NCBI GenBank assembly: GCA_937901475.1
Contig: CALGTL010000018.1
Coordinates: 1 to 46,908, forward strand
Origin: an uncultured Dehalococcoidia bacterium
GTDB taxonomy: Bacteria > Chloroflexota > Dehalococcoidia > Lucifugimonadales > Australimonadaceae
Reading direction: 5' to 3'
Length of the DNA: 46,908 nt
The notes below the pieces were generated by a model. That model worked only from the letters and a program-made list of their open reading frames with translations, was not told the DNA's origin and made no database searches. A program made the translations under genes and the position numbers. Below, piece after piece: positions 8,147 through 15,824 of the stretch. The stretch's first letter is position 1, and each line of letters begins with the position of its first letter.

Positions 8147-8677
8147 CTGAGCGAATCCGTCCTTGTTCTCAACCATAACTACGAGCCGCTGAATGTTTGT
8201 GGCATTCGGCGGGCTATTGTCTTGCTGCTTCGCGAGAAAGCACAGCCTCTTGATCTAAGCAACGTCGTGATTCATGCACCCACTGATGATTTTTTTGTCC
8301 CGTCAGTAATCCGATTGATGCACATGGTGAAGCGGCCGGTATTCTCCCGACGTTTATCAAGAAATGAGGTTTTCTGGCGCGATGGATTCCAATGTCAGTA
8401 TTGCGGGAAGCAAGTACGAGAACTAACGCTGGATCACGTGCAGCCGCGGGTGAAGAATGGTCCACATACATGGGAGAACGTGGTCACTGCTTGTGGAGCT
8501 TGCAATCATCGCAAAGCGGGCAGGTCGCCTCAAGAGGCAGGTATGCGCTTACTGACAAAGCCCACCGCTCCGAAGGCCAATCCCTACTACTACTTGATGC
8601 ATCGCCAGCTGCCTGAAGAATGGAGTATCTACCTACCGTGGAAGCAGCTCGGTCAAAAGGCGATGGCTCTCGCCTAA
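8147..8677 (+). CDS. HNH endonuclease, apparent CTG start
   Basis: The protein (176 residues from CTG) is a small HNH nuclease of the kind common in Actinobacteria and Chloroflexota chromosomes; such proteins are predicted DNA-cleaving enzymes of unknown role. It has the N-terminal LVLNHNYEPLNVCGIRRAI block, then the zinc-bound HNH module: CQYCGKQ, LTLDHVQPR with the catalytic His, WENVVTACGACNHRKAG. An in-frame TGA at 8141 limits the start. No ATG, GTG or TTG lies before the conserved LNHNYEPLN block. A CTG at 8147 has a perfect AGGAGG six bases upstream. A TTG at 8222 would cut off the conserved first 25 residues. It stands alone between the hairpin and the convergent holB. Confidence 0.85.
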   Translation: MSESVLVLNHNYEPLNVCGIRRAIVLLLREKAQPLDLSNVVIHAPTDDFFVPSVIRLMHMVKRPVFSRRLSRNEVFWRDGFQCQYCGKQVRELTLDHVQPRVKNGPHTWENVVTACGACNHRKAGRSPQEAGMRLLTKPTAPKANPYYYLMHRQLPEEWSIYLPWKQLGQKAMALA

Positions 8678-8982
8678 GACATTCATTAATGAGCAGATGC
8701 CTAAGGAAGTTGAGAGGCTTCTTGGGTTTTACGCCCTCGCTCGTCGCTCGGTCACGCTAAGCAAGAATGTACGGTAGTGTTGAGTACATTCTCTCCGAGC
8801 TAATCAAATACCGCTTTATTTCTAGACTCTAACTCCATAATTCTTTGGTCGGGAAAATAGACGCAATAGCTGTGCCATGTTCTCATCTGCATTCCCGTGG
8901 GAATTACCCGTGTGATGATATGCAAACCCGATGTAGATAACCGGGGGTTATTGAAATCTCAAGAAGAGTCTTGTAAAGGCAG
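8678..8982. other. Intergenic region between convergent HNH and holB genes
   Basis: I see no gene, tRNA or clear terminator in these 305 bases. The only structure is a 9-bp inverted repeat, AGAATGTAC at 8764-8772 and GTACATTCT at 8784-8792, separated by 11 bases, which could be a weak hairpin or a protein-binding site. Confidence 0.6.
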
Positions 8983-10011
8983 CTAGGGGGTGCTTACGCT
9001 TGGTGCCTCGAGCATCATTACATCGAGAGCAAGACGAGGATTAGCATTGCGATCCAACGCCTCAATTGACTCATTAACGAGATGCAACCAATGCACGGTA
9101 CCCGCTAGCGTTAGGCCCGCCGCATGACGCTGGATTGTGTCGCGCCAACTCACGTTGACGATGGAGTCGGCCTGGCCCTGTTGCACTAGCAGCACATCAC
9201 GGAGCCAGCGCAGCCAAAGGTAGAGTTCTTCTCGGCCCGCAACGCGGTCACGCTGGAAGCGCCGGGCGAGTTGATCAGCGTAGCCAAATCGATCCTCAAG
9301 TCCTTCTTCGACCACTTCAGCGATACGTTCGAGGCTTTGGTGCACACCAGCTAGAAGCGCCGGCTCGCGGGATGCCTCAATCGCCCATCCCAAGCAGCCA
9401 CGGGAGAGTCTGGCAACTATTTCAGCCTGTTCGGCGCTCATGCCGTAATCGGCTTGCAGTATTTGCGTGACCTGCCTCGTGGGCAGAGGGCGGAGGTCAA
9501 TATGTTGGCAACGCGACGTGATTGTTGGAAGAATGCTCTCTTGGCTGGGGGCGAGCAATAGCAGGTGCACATCAGGAGGTGGCTCCTCCAGCACCTTCAA
9601 GAGAGCATTCGCTGCGTCATTGGTCATAGTATCGGCGCCATCAAAAATAAACAGGCGCGTCCGGCCTTCGTAAGGGCGTAGGTGTGCCGAGGCGATTACT
9701 TCGCGCACGGAGTCGATGCCGATAACGGTTTTAGGGCCTTCAGTCGCCTCAGCGTCGACTCGAATCACTCGCACGTCAGCGTGGGTACCAGCAGCAATAC
9801 GTGTACATGCCGTACACACTCCACAAGGCTGATTAAGCGGAGCCAGGCAGTTGACGGCCTGCGCTATCTGCATGGCTAGCGTTAGCTTGCCAACGTGGGC
9901 GGGCCCTGTTAGCAGGTAGGCATGATGCAGCCGAGCATCGCGAAGTGCCGACTCAAAGGCTTTGACTGCCGCATCATGGCCCTGCAGGCGCAATACCACT
10001 CTAGATAACAT
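8983..10011 (-). CDS. holB: DNA polymerase III subunit delta' (clamp loader)
   Basis: Delta' is the stator of the clamp-loader complex that places the sliding clamp on DNA. The 342-residue protein has the AAA+ fold: a Walker-A-like GPAHVGKLT (36-44), four zinc cysteines (C55 and CGVCTAC at 63-69), IFDGADTMTNDAANALLKVLEEPP and the trans-acting SRC motif (TSRCQHIDL). The ATG at 10011 lies inside the end of lysA, overlapping by 11 bases, which suggests translational coupling. The ribosome binding site is poor (AGG right before ATG). Possible confusion with DnaX is excluded by length, by the linked true dnaX at 33375, and by the modified Walker A. Confidence 0.93.
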   Translation of the reverse strand: MLSRVVLRLQGHDAAVKAFESALRDARLHHAYLLTGPAHVGKLTLAMQIAQAVNCLAPLNQPCGVCTACTRIAAGTHADVRVIRVDAEATEGPKTVIGIDSVREVIASAHLRPYEGRTRLFIFDGADTMTNDAANALLKVLEEPPPDVHLLLLAPSQESILPTITSRCQHIDLRPLPTRQVTQILQADYGMSAEQAEIVARLSRGCLGWAIEASREPALLAGVHQSLERIAEVVEEGLEDRFGYADQLARRFQRDRVAGREELYLWLRWLRDVLLVQQGQADSIVNVSWRDTIQRHAAGLTLAGTVHWLHLVNESIEALDRNANPRLALDVMMLEAPSVSTP

Positions 10012-11317
10012 CCTGCGACATCAGGTCTGCGTAAGTCTCACGACGGCGAATCAGTGTGGCTTTACCCTCAGCAACCATGACAATCGCAGGGCGACCGTTG
10101 GCGTTGTAGGTGCTGGCCATCGAAGGTGCGTAGGCCCCCGACGCGGGTATGGCGATGATATTGCCTGCGGTTACAGTAGCGATTCGGGCGTCGTGGACGA
10201 GGACGTCTCCAGATTCGCAGTACTTACCCGCAATGGTAACGGTGACATCCGGCTCAACCGTTGCGCGATCGGCGGTGACCGCGACGTACTTTGACCCGTA
10301 GAGCGCCGGCCGGATGTTATCGCCCATGCCTCCGTCAACGGAGACATAAGTACGAACCCCTGGGACATTCTTGATAGCACCCACGGTGTAAATAGCCACA
10401 CCCGCAGGCCCCGTTATAGAGCGACCAGGCTCGATGATGAGCTTAGGCTCAGGCATGTTGTATCGCGCGCAGCCATCTTTCAGGGCCTTGACGATGACTT
10501 CGGCATAGGCCGAGGGGGCAGGAGGCTCGTCGGCTTCGGTGTAGGCTATGGCAAAACCACCGCCTGGCGAGAAATCTTGCATATCCAGGCCTAATTCACG
10601 CATCTCGGAAGCGAAGGTAAGCACACGACCGACGGCTTCTTCATAAGGCTCAAGCTCGAAAATGGGAGAGCCCAGGTGAAAGTGGATACCCTTAAGGTCC
10701 AAGTGCTCCGCAGCGAGGGCGAGCTGAACTGCCTCTGCCGCCTGTCCTGTCTCAATCGGGAATCCAAATTTGGAATCCAAAACACCGGTAGTCGTCAGCA
10801 GGTGGGTGTGAGGGTCGATGCTAGGCGAAACGCGAACCAGCACGGTTTGCTTTCGCCCTGCTTCACCTGAAAGTTTATTCAACAAGTCAAGTTCGTAGAA
10901 ACTATCGATAACCACTTGCCCGATGCCCCATTCCACTGCGTCGCGAAGCTCTTGTGGGGTCTTGTTGTTGCCATGGAAATAGACATCGGCTGCCGGTACA
11001 TTAGCAGCACGCAGTACCGCGAGCTCTCCACCAGACACAATGTCGAAGCCCAGTCCTTGATTTGAGAGCATTCGGGCAAGGCCAACGTTGATGAAAGCTT
11101 TGCTAGCGTAGAGCACCTTAGAGTCGGGGTGGCGCGACTGAAATGCAGTCTTAAACGCTTCTGCTTGAGCCTTGAGAGTGGCCTCATCATAGACGTAGAG
11201 GGGCGTGCCGAACTCGGCGGCTAGGTCGACGAGATCGCAGCCGCCGATAACCAAATGGTCAAGATCGTTGACCTCGGTTGAGACAGGAAATACTTTGGCT
11301 TTAGGGACAGTTGTCAT
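10001..11317 (-). CDS. lysA: Diaminopimelate decarboxylase
   Basis: LysA makes L-lysine from meso-diaminopimelate with PLP. The 438-residue protein is of family length for fold-type III decarboxylases. PLP-binding K73 is in LYASKAF, GIHFHLGS and SPGGGFAI bind the phosphate, EPGRSITGPAG follows, and KYCESGDVL holds the substrate-contact Cys-Glu. The usual GAYGxSM loop reads GAYAPSMAS. The ATG at 11317 has GGAG about nine bases upstream. It heads a two-gene unit with holB, which overlaps its 3' end. Presence of LysA is consistent with de novo lysine synthesis. Confidence 0.95.
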   Translation of the reverse strand: MTTVPKAKVFPVSTEVNDLDHLVIGGCDLVDLAAEFGTPLYVYDEATLKAQAEAFKTAFQSRHPDSKVLYASKAFINVGLARMLSNQGLGFDIVSGGELAVLRAANVPAADVYFHGNNKTPQELRDAVEWGIGQVVIDSFYELDLLNKLSGEAGRKQTVLVRVSPSIDPHTHLLTTTGVLDSKFGFPIETGQAAEAVQLALAAEHLDLKGIHFHLGSPIFELEPYEEAVGRVLTFASEMRELGLDMQDFSPGGGFAIAYTEADEPPAPSAYAEVIVKALKDGCARYNMPEPKLIIEPGRSITGPAGVAIYTVGAIKNVPGVRTYVSVDGGMGDNIRPALYGSKYVAVTADRATVEPDVTVTIAGKYCESGDVLVHDARIATVTAGNIIAIPASGAYAPSMASTYNANGRPAIVMVAEGKATLIRRRETYADLMSQDVI

Positions 11318-11388
11318 ACAAACACTCCAACAATGATGTACAGAGGATATCTCTGGCTGGACGACCGCGCGAGGCTAATGGGCCGATT

Positions 11389-12219
11389 CTAGGAAACGGT
11401 GGTATAGCGGTCGCCGTCTGCACGCGCCACACCGTCTTCGATGAGCTTGTTGATGCCTGTCCGCAGTTGCGCCTCAGCAAGCTCCCACCGTACCTCCGGC
11501 AATCCGCTGTAAATGGATTCCCGTATCTCGTGGACAGTGTGCAATCCATTTCCCAGCATACGAAGCAGCTCTCGCTCGCGATTCTCGCGGTGGCGCACCA
11601 GTTGATCTAGGCGTTTCGCGGGGTCAGTAACGGGATCACCATGGCCTGGATAGATGGTCTTGGGGCCAATCTGCTGGAACAATGACAGCGTGCTTGCGTA
11701 GTCGCGGAGGTTTCCTTCCTCAGGGCGCAAGATTGTTGTCGAGACTCCCATCACGCTGTCCGTGGCGAAGAGCGCCCCACGTTCAGGGACGTAGAGTGCC
11801 AAGCAACCAGGAGTGTGGCCTGGCCCATGGTGAATCTCGATGGTCAGGCCTCCAATGTCGCGTACCTCACCGCCGCTCACCTCGCTAGCTATAAATGCGC
11901 GACCTTGGAGGCGGTCACGCTCGATGACTTCTCGGTCGAGCGGATGGCAAGTCAACTTGGCACCAGTGGACTCATGGATATAGGCTGCGCCGCCTCCGTG
12001 GTCGGCATGACGGTGGGTGATAATCAACTCGGACAAGGGAGGAGCGTTCAGCGATTCGATGTATGCCATTCGCTGGCGGTGATCGTCTTGATTGTCCCAT
12101 CCCGCGTCAATCAAGATAGAGGCATTGTTGCCGACGAGCAGGAAAGCGTTAGGCGGGGGAAATCCCGAGAATGGCTCACGGCCAATAGCAAGTTGGTGGA
12201 TACCAGGTTCAAGCTGCAT
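11389..12219 (-). CDS. MBL-fold metallohydrolase with C-terminal winged helix (LACTB2-like)
   Basis: The 276-residue protein is a metallo-beta-lactamase-fold hydrolase. The metal motif THRHADH is at about 68-74, and further ligands appear in HGPGHTPGCLALY, ATDSVMG and YPGHGDP. A C-terminal region beginning RHRENRERELLRML looks like the winged-helix domain of LACTB2-type proteins, some of which are ribonucleases or thioester hydrolases; the substrate here is unknown. The ATG at 12219 is chosen, with AGGAG 11 bases upstream; in-frame TTGs upstream lie too close to or before the ribosome site. It stands between lysA and prmC on the same strand with about 70-bp and 250-bp gaps, so is probably a separate unit. 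Confidence 0.82.
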   Translation of the reverse strand: MQLEPGIHQLAIGREPFSGFPPPNAFLLVGNNASILIDAGWDNQDDHRQRMAYIESLNAPPLSELIITHRHADHGGGAAYIHESTGAKLTCHPLDREVIERDRLQGRAFIASEVSGGEVRDIGGLTIEIHHGPGHTPGCLALYVPERGALFATDSVMGVSTTILRPEEGNLRDYASTLSLFQQIGPKTIYPGHGDPVTDPAKRLDQLVRHRENRERELLRMLGNGLHTVHEIRESIYSGLPEVRWELAEAQLRTGINKLIEDGVARADGDRYTTVS

Positions 12220-12472
12220 GAAGAGCAAATCTCCTAAAGTGGGTAGCAAATAATTCTAGGCCCGAGAACGATTATGCGTCGTCCACCGAACGACAGTTAG
12301 GCCTAATCCATAGCTTGAGGTCTAGTTAGCTAAGAACGGTCGCAATGAGGACAGGTTGCCAATGTAGTGCTCATAGGGATGTATCGCAAATAGTGGGGAA
12401 CGCTCACCATCGATGTCCGGTTAGACGACGCGCAGCCCAATGAGGCGATCAGACTCAATCGCTACTAAGCGT

Positions 12473-13327
12473 TTAGGCTGGCATCTCTACAACAAGCACG
12501 CGATCGCGCCGCGTAAGATCTTGGATGATACGGATTGTCGCGCGAGGCATGACTCCGAGAGCGAATGCGCTGGCTCTCGCAATCTGTCGAGGATCCATCT
12601 CCATGAGCAACACTCCTGAGGGATTGAGAAACGGGGGCACCGCGACGAGGAAGCGACGAATAAGATCAAGACCATCGTCCCCGCCGTCGAGAGCTTCACG
12701 TGGCTCATACAGGCGTATCTCCGGATCCAAAGTGGGAATCTCACTCGACTCCACGTAGGGGAGGTTAGAGGTGATGATATCTACAGGCCTAGGAAGAGGC
12801 GCCAAAAGGTCACCTTCGAGGATTGCCACTCGCTCCGCTAGCCCAAGGCGCTCAGTATTACGATGCGCCAGGTGTAGAGCGGCTGGGTAGAGATCCGTTG
12901 CATAAACGCGCGCAGAGGGCAGGTTCGCCGCAATGGCAAGCCCTATTGCACCGGTACCACAGCCGATATCTGCGATGGTGATGTCCAAGGGGAAATCAGC
13001 GGCGATACGAAGGGCTTCCTCTACCAGTACCTCTGTGTCTGGGCGTGGGATCAAAGCGCCCACGCCCACGAGCAGGTCGATGTTATAGAACTCTCGATGG
13101 CCAAGAAGGTATGCGGTGGGCTCGTGTCGCAAGCGCCTTTGAATCAATTTCTCAGCACTCTGCGTTTCAGCATCTGACGGAGAATCAGCCATTCGGGCGT
13201 ACAACTCAGCCCGATCAACCTCGAGAGTGGTCATCCAGACAAGATCGGCTTCGATGCGGGAATCGCCAATCCCGCCGACGGCAAATCGGCGCTCCGTCTT
13301 GCGTAGGAACTGCCCAAGGGATTCCAC
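12473..13327 (-). CDS. prmC: Peptide chain release factor N5-glutamine methyltransferase
   Basis: PrmC methylates the glutamine of the GGQ motif in release factors, which speeds peptide release. The 284-residue protein has an N-terminal helical domain and a SAM-binding Rossmann domain with ADIGCGTGAIGLAIA (about 119-133) and a substrate motif SNLPYV (187-192), where most homologues have NPPY. GLDLIRRFL and LLMEMDPRQ follow. It starts with GTG at 13327, three bases after the prfA stop. The pairing with its own substrate's gene confirms the function. Confidence 0.93.
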   Translation of the reverse strand: MESLGQFLRKTERRFAVGGIGDSRIEADLVWMTTLEVDRAELYARMADSPSDAETQSAEKLIQRRLRHEPTAYLLGHREFYNIDLLVGVGALIPRPDTEVLVEEALRIAADFPLDITIADIGCGTGAIGLAIAANLPSARVYATDLYPAALHLAHRNTERLGLAERVAILEGDLLAPLPRPVDIITSNLPYVESSEIPTLDPEIRLYEPREALDGGDDGLDLIRRFLVAVPPFLNPSGVLLMEMDPRQIARASAFALGVMPRATIRIIQDLTRRDRVLVVEMPA

Positions 13328-13330
13328 TCG

Positions 13331-14407
13331 CTAGGCGCCATCGCCCTCTTGGAGAAGGCGCGCTTGCTCGTCTTCGAGCAATGCCTCAACGATGTCATCG
13401 AGGCGTCCTTGCCCTCCAAGAATCTCGGGCAAGCCGTGCACAGTGAGATTCACACGATGGTCGGTCAATCGGTCTTGAGGGAAGTTGTAGGTCCGAATCT
13501 TCTCGGAGCGCTCACCGCTACCCACTTGTGACTTTCGGGTTGCCGCGGTCGCTTCAAACTGCTCCCGCAAGTGCATCTCAAGCAGTCGTGACCTTAGCAC
13601 CGTCATCGCCTTGGTCTTGTTTTTAAGCTGCGAGCGTTCATCCTGGCAAACGGCCATGGTTCCGGTGGGAATATGAACAATACGAACTGCCGTAGCAACT
13701 TTGTTAACATTCTGTCCACCTGCGCCGCCGGAGTGGAATATGTCAATCCGGAGTTCATTGGCAGGAACATCGAAGTCTGATTCCTCTGCCTCGGGCAGCA
13801 CCACAACGGTAGCCGTTGAGGTGTGGATCCGTCCTTGTGTCTCCGTGACGGGAACGCGTTGCACACGATGAACGCCTCCTTCATGTTTCATGAAGCGGAA
13901 TGCGTCGGGGCCTACGACTTCGAAAACAATCTCCTTAAAGCCGCCCTGCTCGCTACCATTCGCATCCATGATTTCGACCGCGAGGCCGTGGCGCTGAGCG
14001 TACCGAGCGTACATTCGGTAAAGATCAGCCGCGAAAAGGCCTGCCTCATCGCCACCGGTTCCTGCTCTAAGTTCGATAATGGCGTTCTTGTTATCGTTGG
14101 GATCTTTGGGCAAGAGTGCAGTGTGGAGTTGGGTTTCAAGTTCGGCCAGACGGGCTGCAAGAGCAGGGATTTCATCTTTGGCCATAGCCGCCATCTCAGC
14201 ATCATCCTCGTTGGCGAGGGAGCGAGTGTCCGCTAATTCCTGTTGCGTCGCTTTGAGATCCTGATAGGCCTCGACTACAGACTGTAGGCCCGCTCGCTCT
14301 TTAGCCAACTTGCTTAACTGAGCATGGTCGCCAGAAATTTCGGGGTCCGCGAGGAGTTCGTCAATTTCCGCAAATCGAAAGGCTAGTTTTTCAAGCTTTT
14401 CAAGCAT
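13331..14407 (-). CDS. prfA: Peptide chain release factor 1 (RF1)
   Basis: RF1 reads UAA and UAG stop codons and triggers peptide release. The 358-residue protein is full length. The codon-recognition tripeptide is PVT (about 186-188, in RVPVTETQGRIHTS), which marks RF1 rather than RF2, and the catalytic GGQ is at 230-232 in SGGAGGQNVNK. RxGSGERSEKIRTYNFPQ near the C-terminus is also typical. The ATG at 14407 has a weak AGGA about eight bases upstream. It is co-transcribed with prmC, whose product modifies it. A terminator-like hairpin in its leader (14422-14447) may attenuate transcription. Confidence 0.96.
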   Translation of the reverse strand: MLEKLEKLAFRFAEIDELLADPEISGDHAQLSKLAKERAGLQSVVEAYQDLKATQQELADTRSLANEDDAEMAAMAKDEIPALAARLAELETQLHTALLPKDPNDNKNAIIELRAGTGGDEAGLFAADLYRMYARYAQRHGLAVEIMDANGSEQGGFKEIVFEVVGPDAFRFMKHEGGVHRVQRVPVTETQGRIHTSTATVVVLPEAEESDFDVPANELRIDIFHSGGAGGQNVNKVATAVRIVHIPTGTMAVCQDERSQLKNKTKAMTVLRSRLLEMHLREQFEATAATRKSQVGSGERSEKIRTYNFPQDRLTDHRVNLTVHGLPEILGGQGRLDDIVEALLEDEQARLLQEGDGA

Positions 14408-14421
14408 CTCATTGTCCTATC

Positions 14422-14447
14422 AAAACAAGACCCCCGCGTTGCGGAGG
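14422..14447 (-). terminator. Terminator-like hairpin in the prfA leader (possible attenuator)
   Basis: On the minus strand CCTCCGC-AAC-GCGGGGG pairs into a seven-pair stem with one G-T wobble. It is followed by TCTTGTTTT, the form of an intrinsic terminator. It lies 15-40 bases before the prfA ATG and just after the presumed promoter, so it would act on prfA itself. Confidence 0.6.
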
Positions 14448-14458
14448 CTCTAAGAAAA

Positions 14459-14467
14459 AGTATAGCA
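14459..14467 (-). promoter_or_regulatory. Candidate extended -10 promoter of prfA-prmC
   Basis: On the minus strand TGCTATACT is an extended -10 element (TGN plus TATACT). No good -35 is visible, as is common with extended -10 promoters. A short inverted repeat CACTG-TCC-CAGTG overlaps its upstream side. Confidence 0.45.
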
Positions 14468-14612
14468 CTGGGACAGTGATTTCCCTTTAGAGGTAACAAT
14501 TGTTTGTGCAAGAATGCGAGCAACCGGACCTGAGACCACTGCCTTTGCATTCTGCCCTCGTTGTAAACTGATTAATATATTAGATATTGTCCGCTGGAAT
14601 GGTTATCTCCGT

Positions 14613-15797
14613 ATGAATATTGGTCGACTGTCACTTCTAGGTCCCGCCATCGTTGTTTTGATTGCGCTGGTGGCAGCGTGCAATTCAGAAGCCCCGCCCG
14701 TAAATTCTGTTGTGCTACCGCCGACTCCTACGAATACGGCGATTCCGCCAACTGCCACCCCGACAGCAACACCGACACCAGCACCCACGGCGACTCCTAC
14801 GCCGACCCCGACAGCAACACCGACACCAGCACCCACGGCGACTCCTACGCCCACGGCGACTCCTACGCCGACTCCGACTCCGTCCATCGCCGATGGCATA
14901 AAGATTGGTGAGAAGGCGTTAGTCAAACTTACAGCAGGAGCGAGCCAGTGGTCCGGAGTCATGATTTCCCCGTCCGGGCGAATCGTGACATCGTCACTAA
15001 ACTTAGGCACAGCCCCGCTTGTTACGTTCCGTACATTTGATGGTGCTACTGGGAACGCGTGGGTTGTTGGCCGCGACGACAATCTTGACCTCGCGGTTCT
15101 TGAAGCCATAAACCCTGGGCAGCAATTCGCGTTCGCGGAAGTCTCTAGCCTAGATTTCCCGACCCGGTCAGAAAATCTAGCGCTCATGCACATCAAGGCG
15201 GGCGACTTTGCTGTCCAAAAGTTCAACTCCGGGATCGTCGGCTCCCGCCAGGATTCAATCACCGGTATCACCTACCTCCAGCTACAAGGGTTCTCAGTGG
15301 GCGACGAAGCTGGCGGAGCCGTGTTTGATGCACAGGGCCATCTACGCGGTCTGCGCATGGACTCCGACAGGATGATCCGCTTAGGGATCGGTCGAATCGG
15401 CGAGGCGTGGGCGATGGACTCGTTTGCCCTAGCGACCGCGATGATTCCCCGTCTCCAAGCTGGCGTTTCGATTATCAATACAACTGCGGGGCAATGCGTT
15501 GACCTGGGTTCGCCACCCCCCATCCCGGCGATCTACAAGGGAGATATAACTGTGGGAGGAGTCCCGGGGCCTCTCGGCGTTCGGCTTTACGCGCGAGCCA
15601 TCAAGACATCGACAAGCGAAGCCCTCTGGTTCTCGCAGCCGTTAGCCGTAGAAGGCCGGTATTTCCTGACAATAAGCATCTGCGATCCAAGTTTCGCAAA
15701 CGGCCCTGTAGATTTTTGGCTCAATTCCAGCCCCGCGCCAGCGCTAACCAATTACTCGGTGGGTAAAACTCTCATCAATGATTTAGTTTTCCCCTAA
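14613..15797 (+). CDS. Lipoprotein with Thr/Pro linker and degenerate trypsin-like domain
   Basis: The 394-residue product has a lipoprotein signal peptide (hydrophobic to about residue 21, lipobox LVAAC), then a Thr/Pro/Ala-repeat spacer of about 60 residues likely to stand it off the membrane. A domain with HtrA/trypsin-like order follows: SGVMISPSGRIVTSSLNLG, DDNLDLAVLEA and GDEAGGAVFD. Compared with active proteases the Asp is kept, but the His position reads Leu and the nucleophile Ser reads Ala, so it is probably a non-catalytic binding protein. The last 110 residues are unrecognised. I chose the ATG at 14613 because it begins the signal peptide; frames opening upstream add a hydrophilic stretch in front of it. 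No clear ribosome site is present. Confidence 0.75.
   Translation: MNIGRLSLLGPAIVVLIALVAACNSEAPPVNSVVLPPTPTNTAIPPTATPTATPTPAPTATPTPTPTATPTPAPTATPTPTATPTPTPTPSIADGIKIGEKALVKLTAGASQWSGVMISPSGRIVTSSLNLGTAPLVTFRTFDGATGNAWVVGRDDNLDLAVLEAINPGQQFAFAEVSSLDFPTRSENLALMHIKAGDFAVQKFNSGIVGSRQDSITGITYLQLQGFSVGDEAGGAVFDAQGHLRGLRMDSDRMIRLGIGRIGEAWAMDSFALATAMIPRLQAGVSIINTTAGQCVDLGSPPPIPAIYKGDITVGGVPGPLGVRLYARAIKTSTSEALWFSQPLAVEGRYFLTISICDPSFANGPVDFWLNSSPAPALTNYSVGKTLINDLVFP
14758..14853 (+). repeat. 48-bp tandem duplication coding the Thr/Pro linker
   Basis: 14758-14805 and 14806-14853 are two 48-bp copies with a single mismatch (at the penultimate base), encoding 16-residue TPTATPTPAPTATPTP-type units. A shorter partial repeat continues to about 14880. 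In-frame length change by slippage is likely between strains. Confidence 0.9.
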
Positions 15798-15824
15798 CTC
15801 CGTGATCTGGATTGAGTTCGTACG

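Noticed and set aside
14514-14612. Upstream extension of the lipoprotein reading frame
   Set aside because: It would place 33 non-conserved residues before a clear signal peptide and lipobox.
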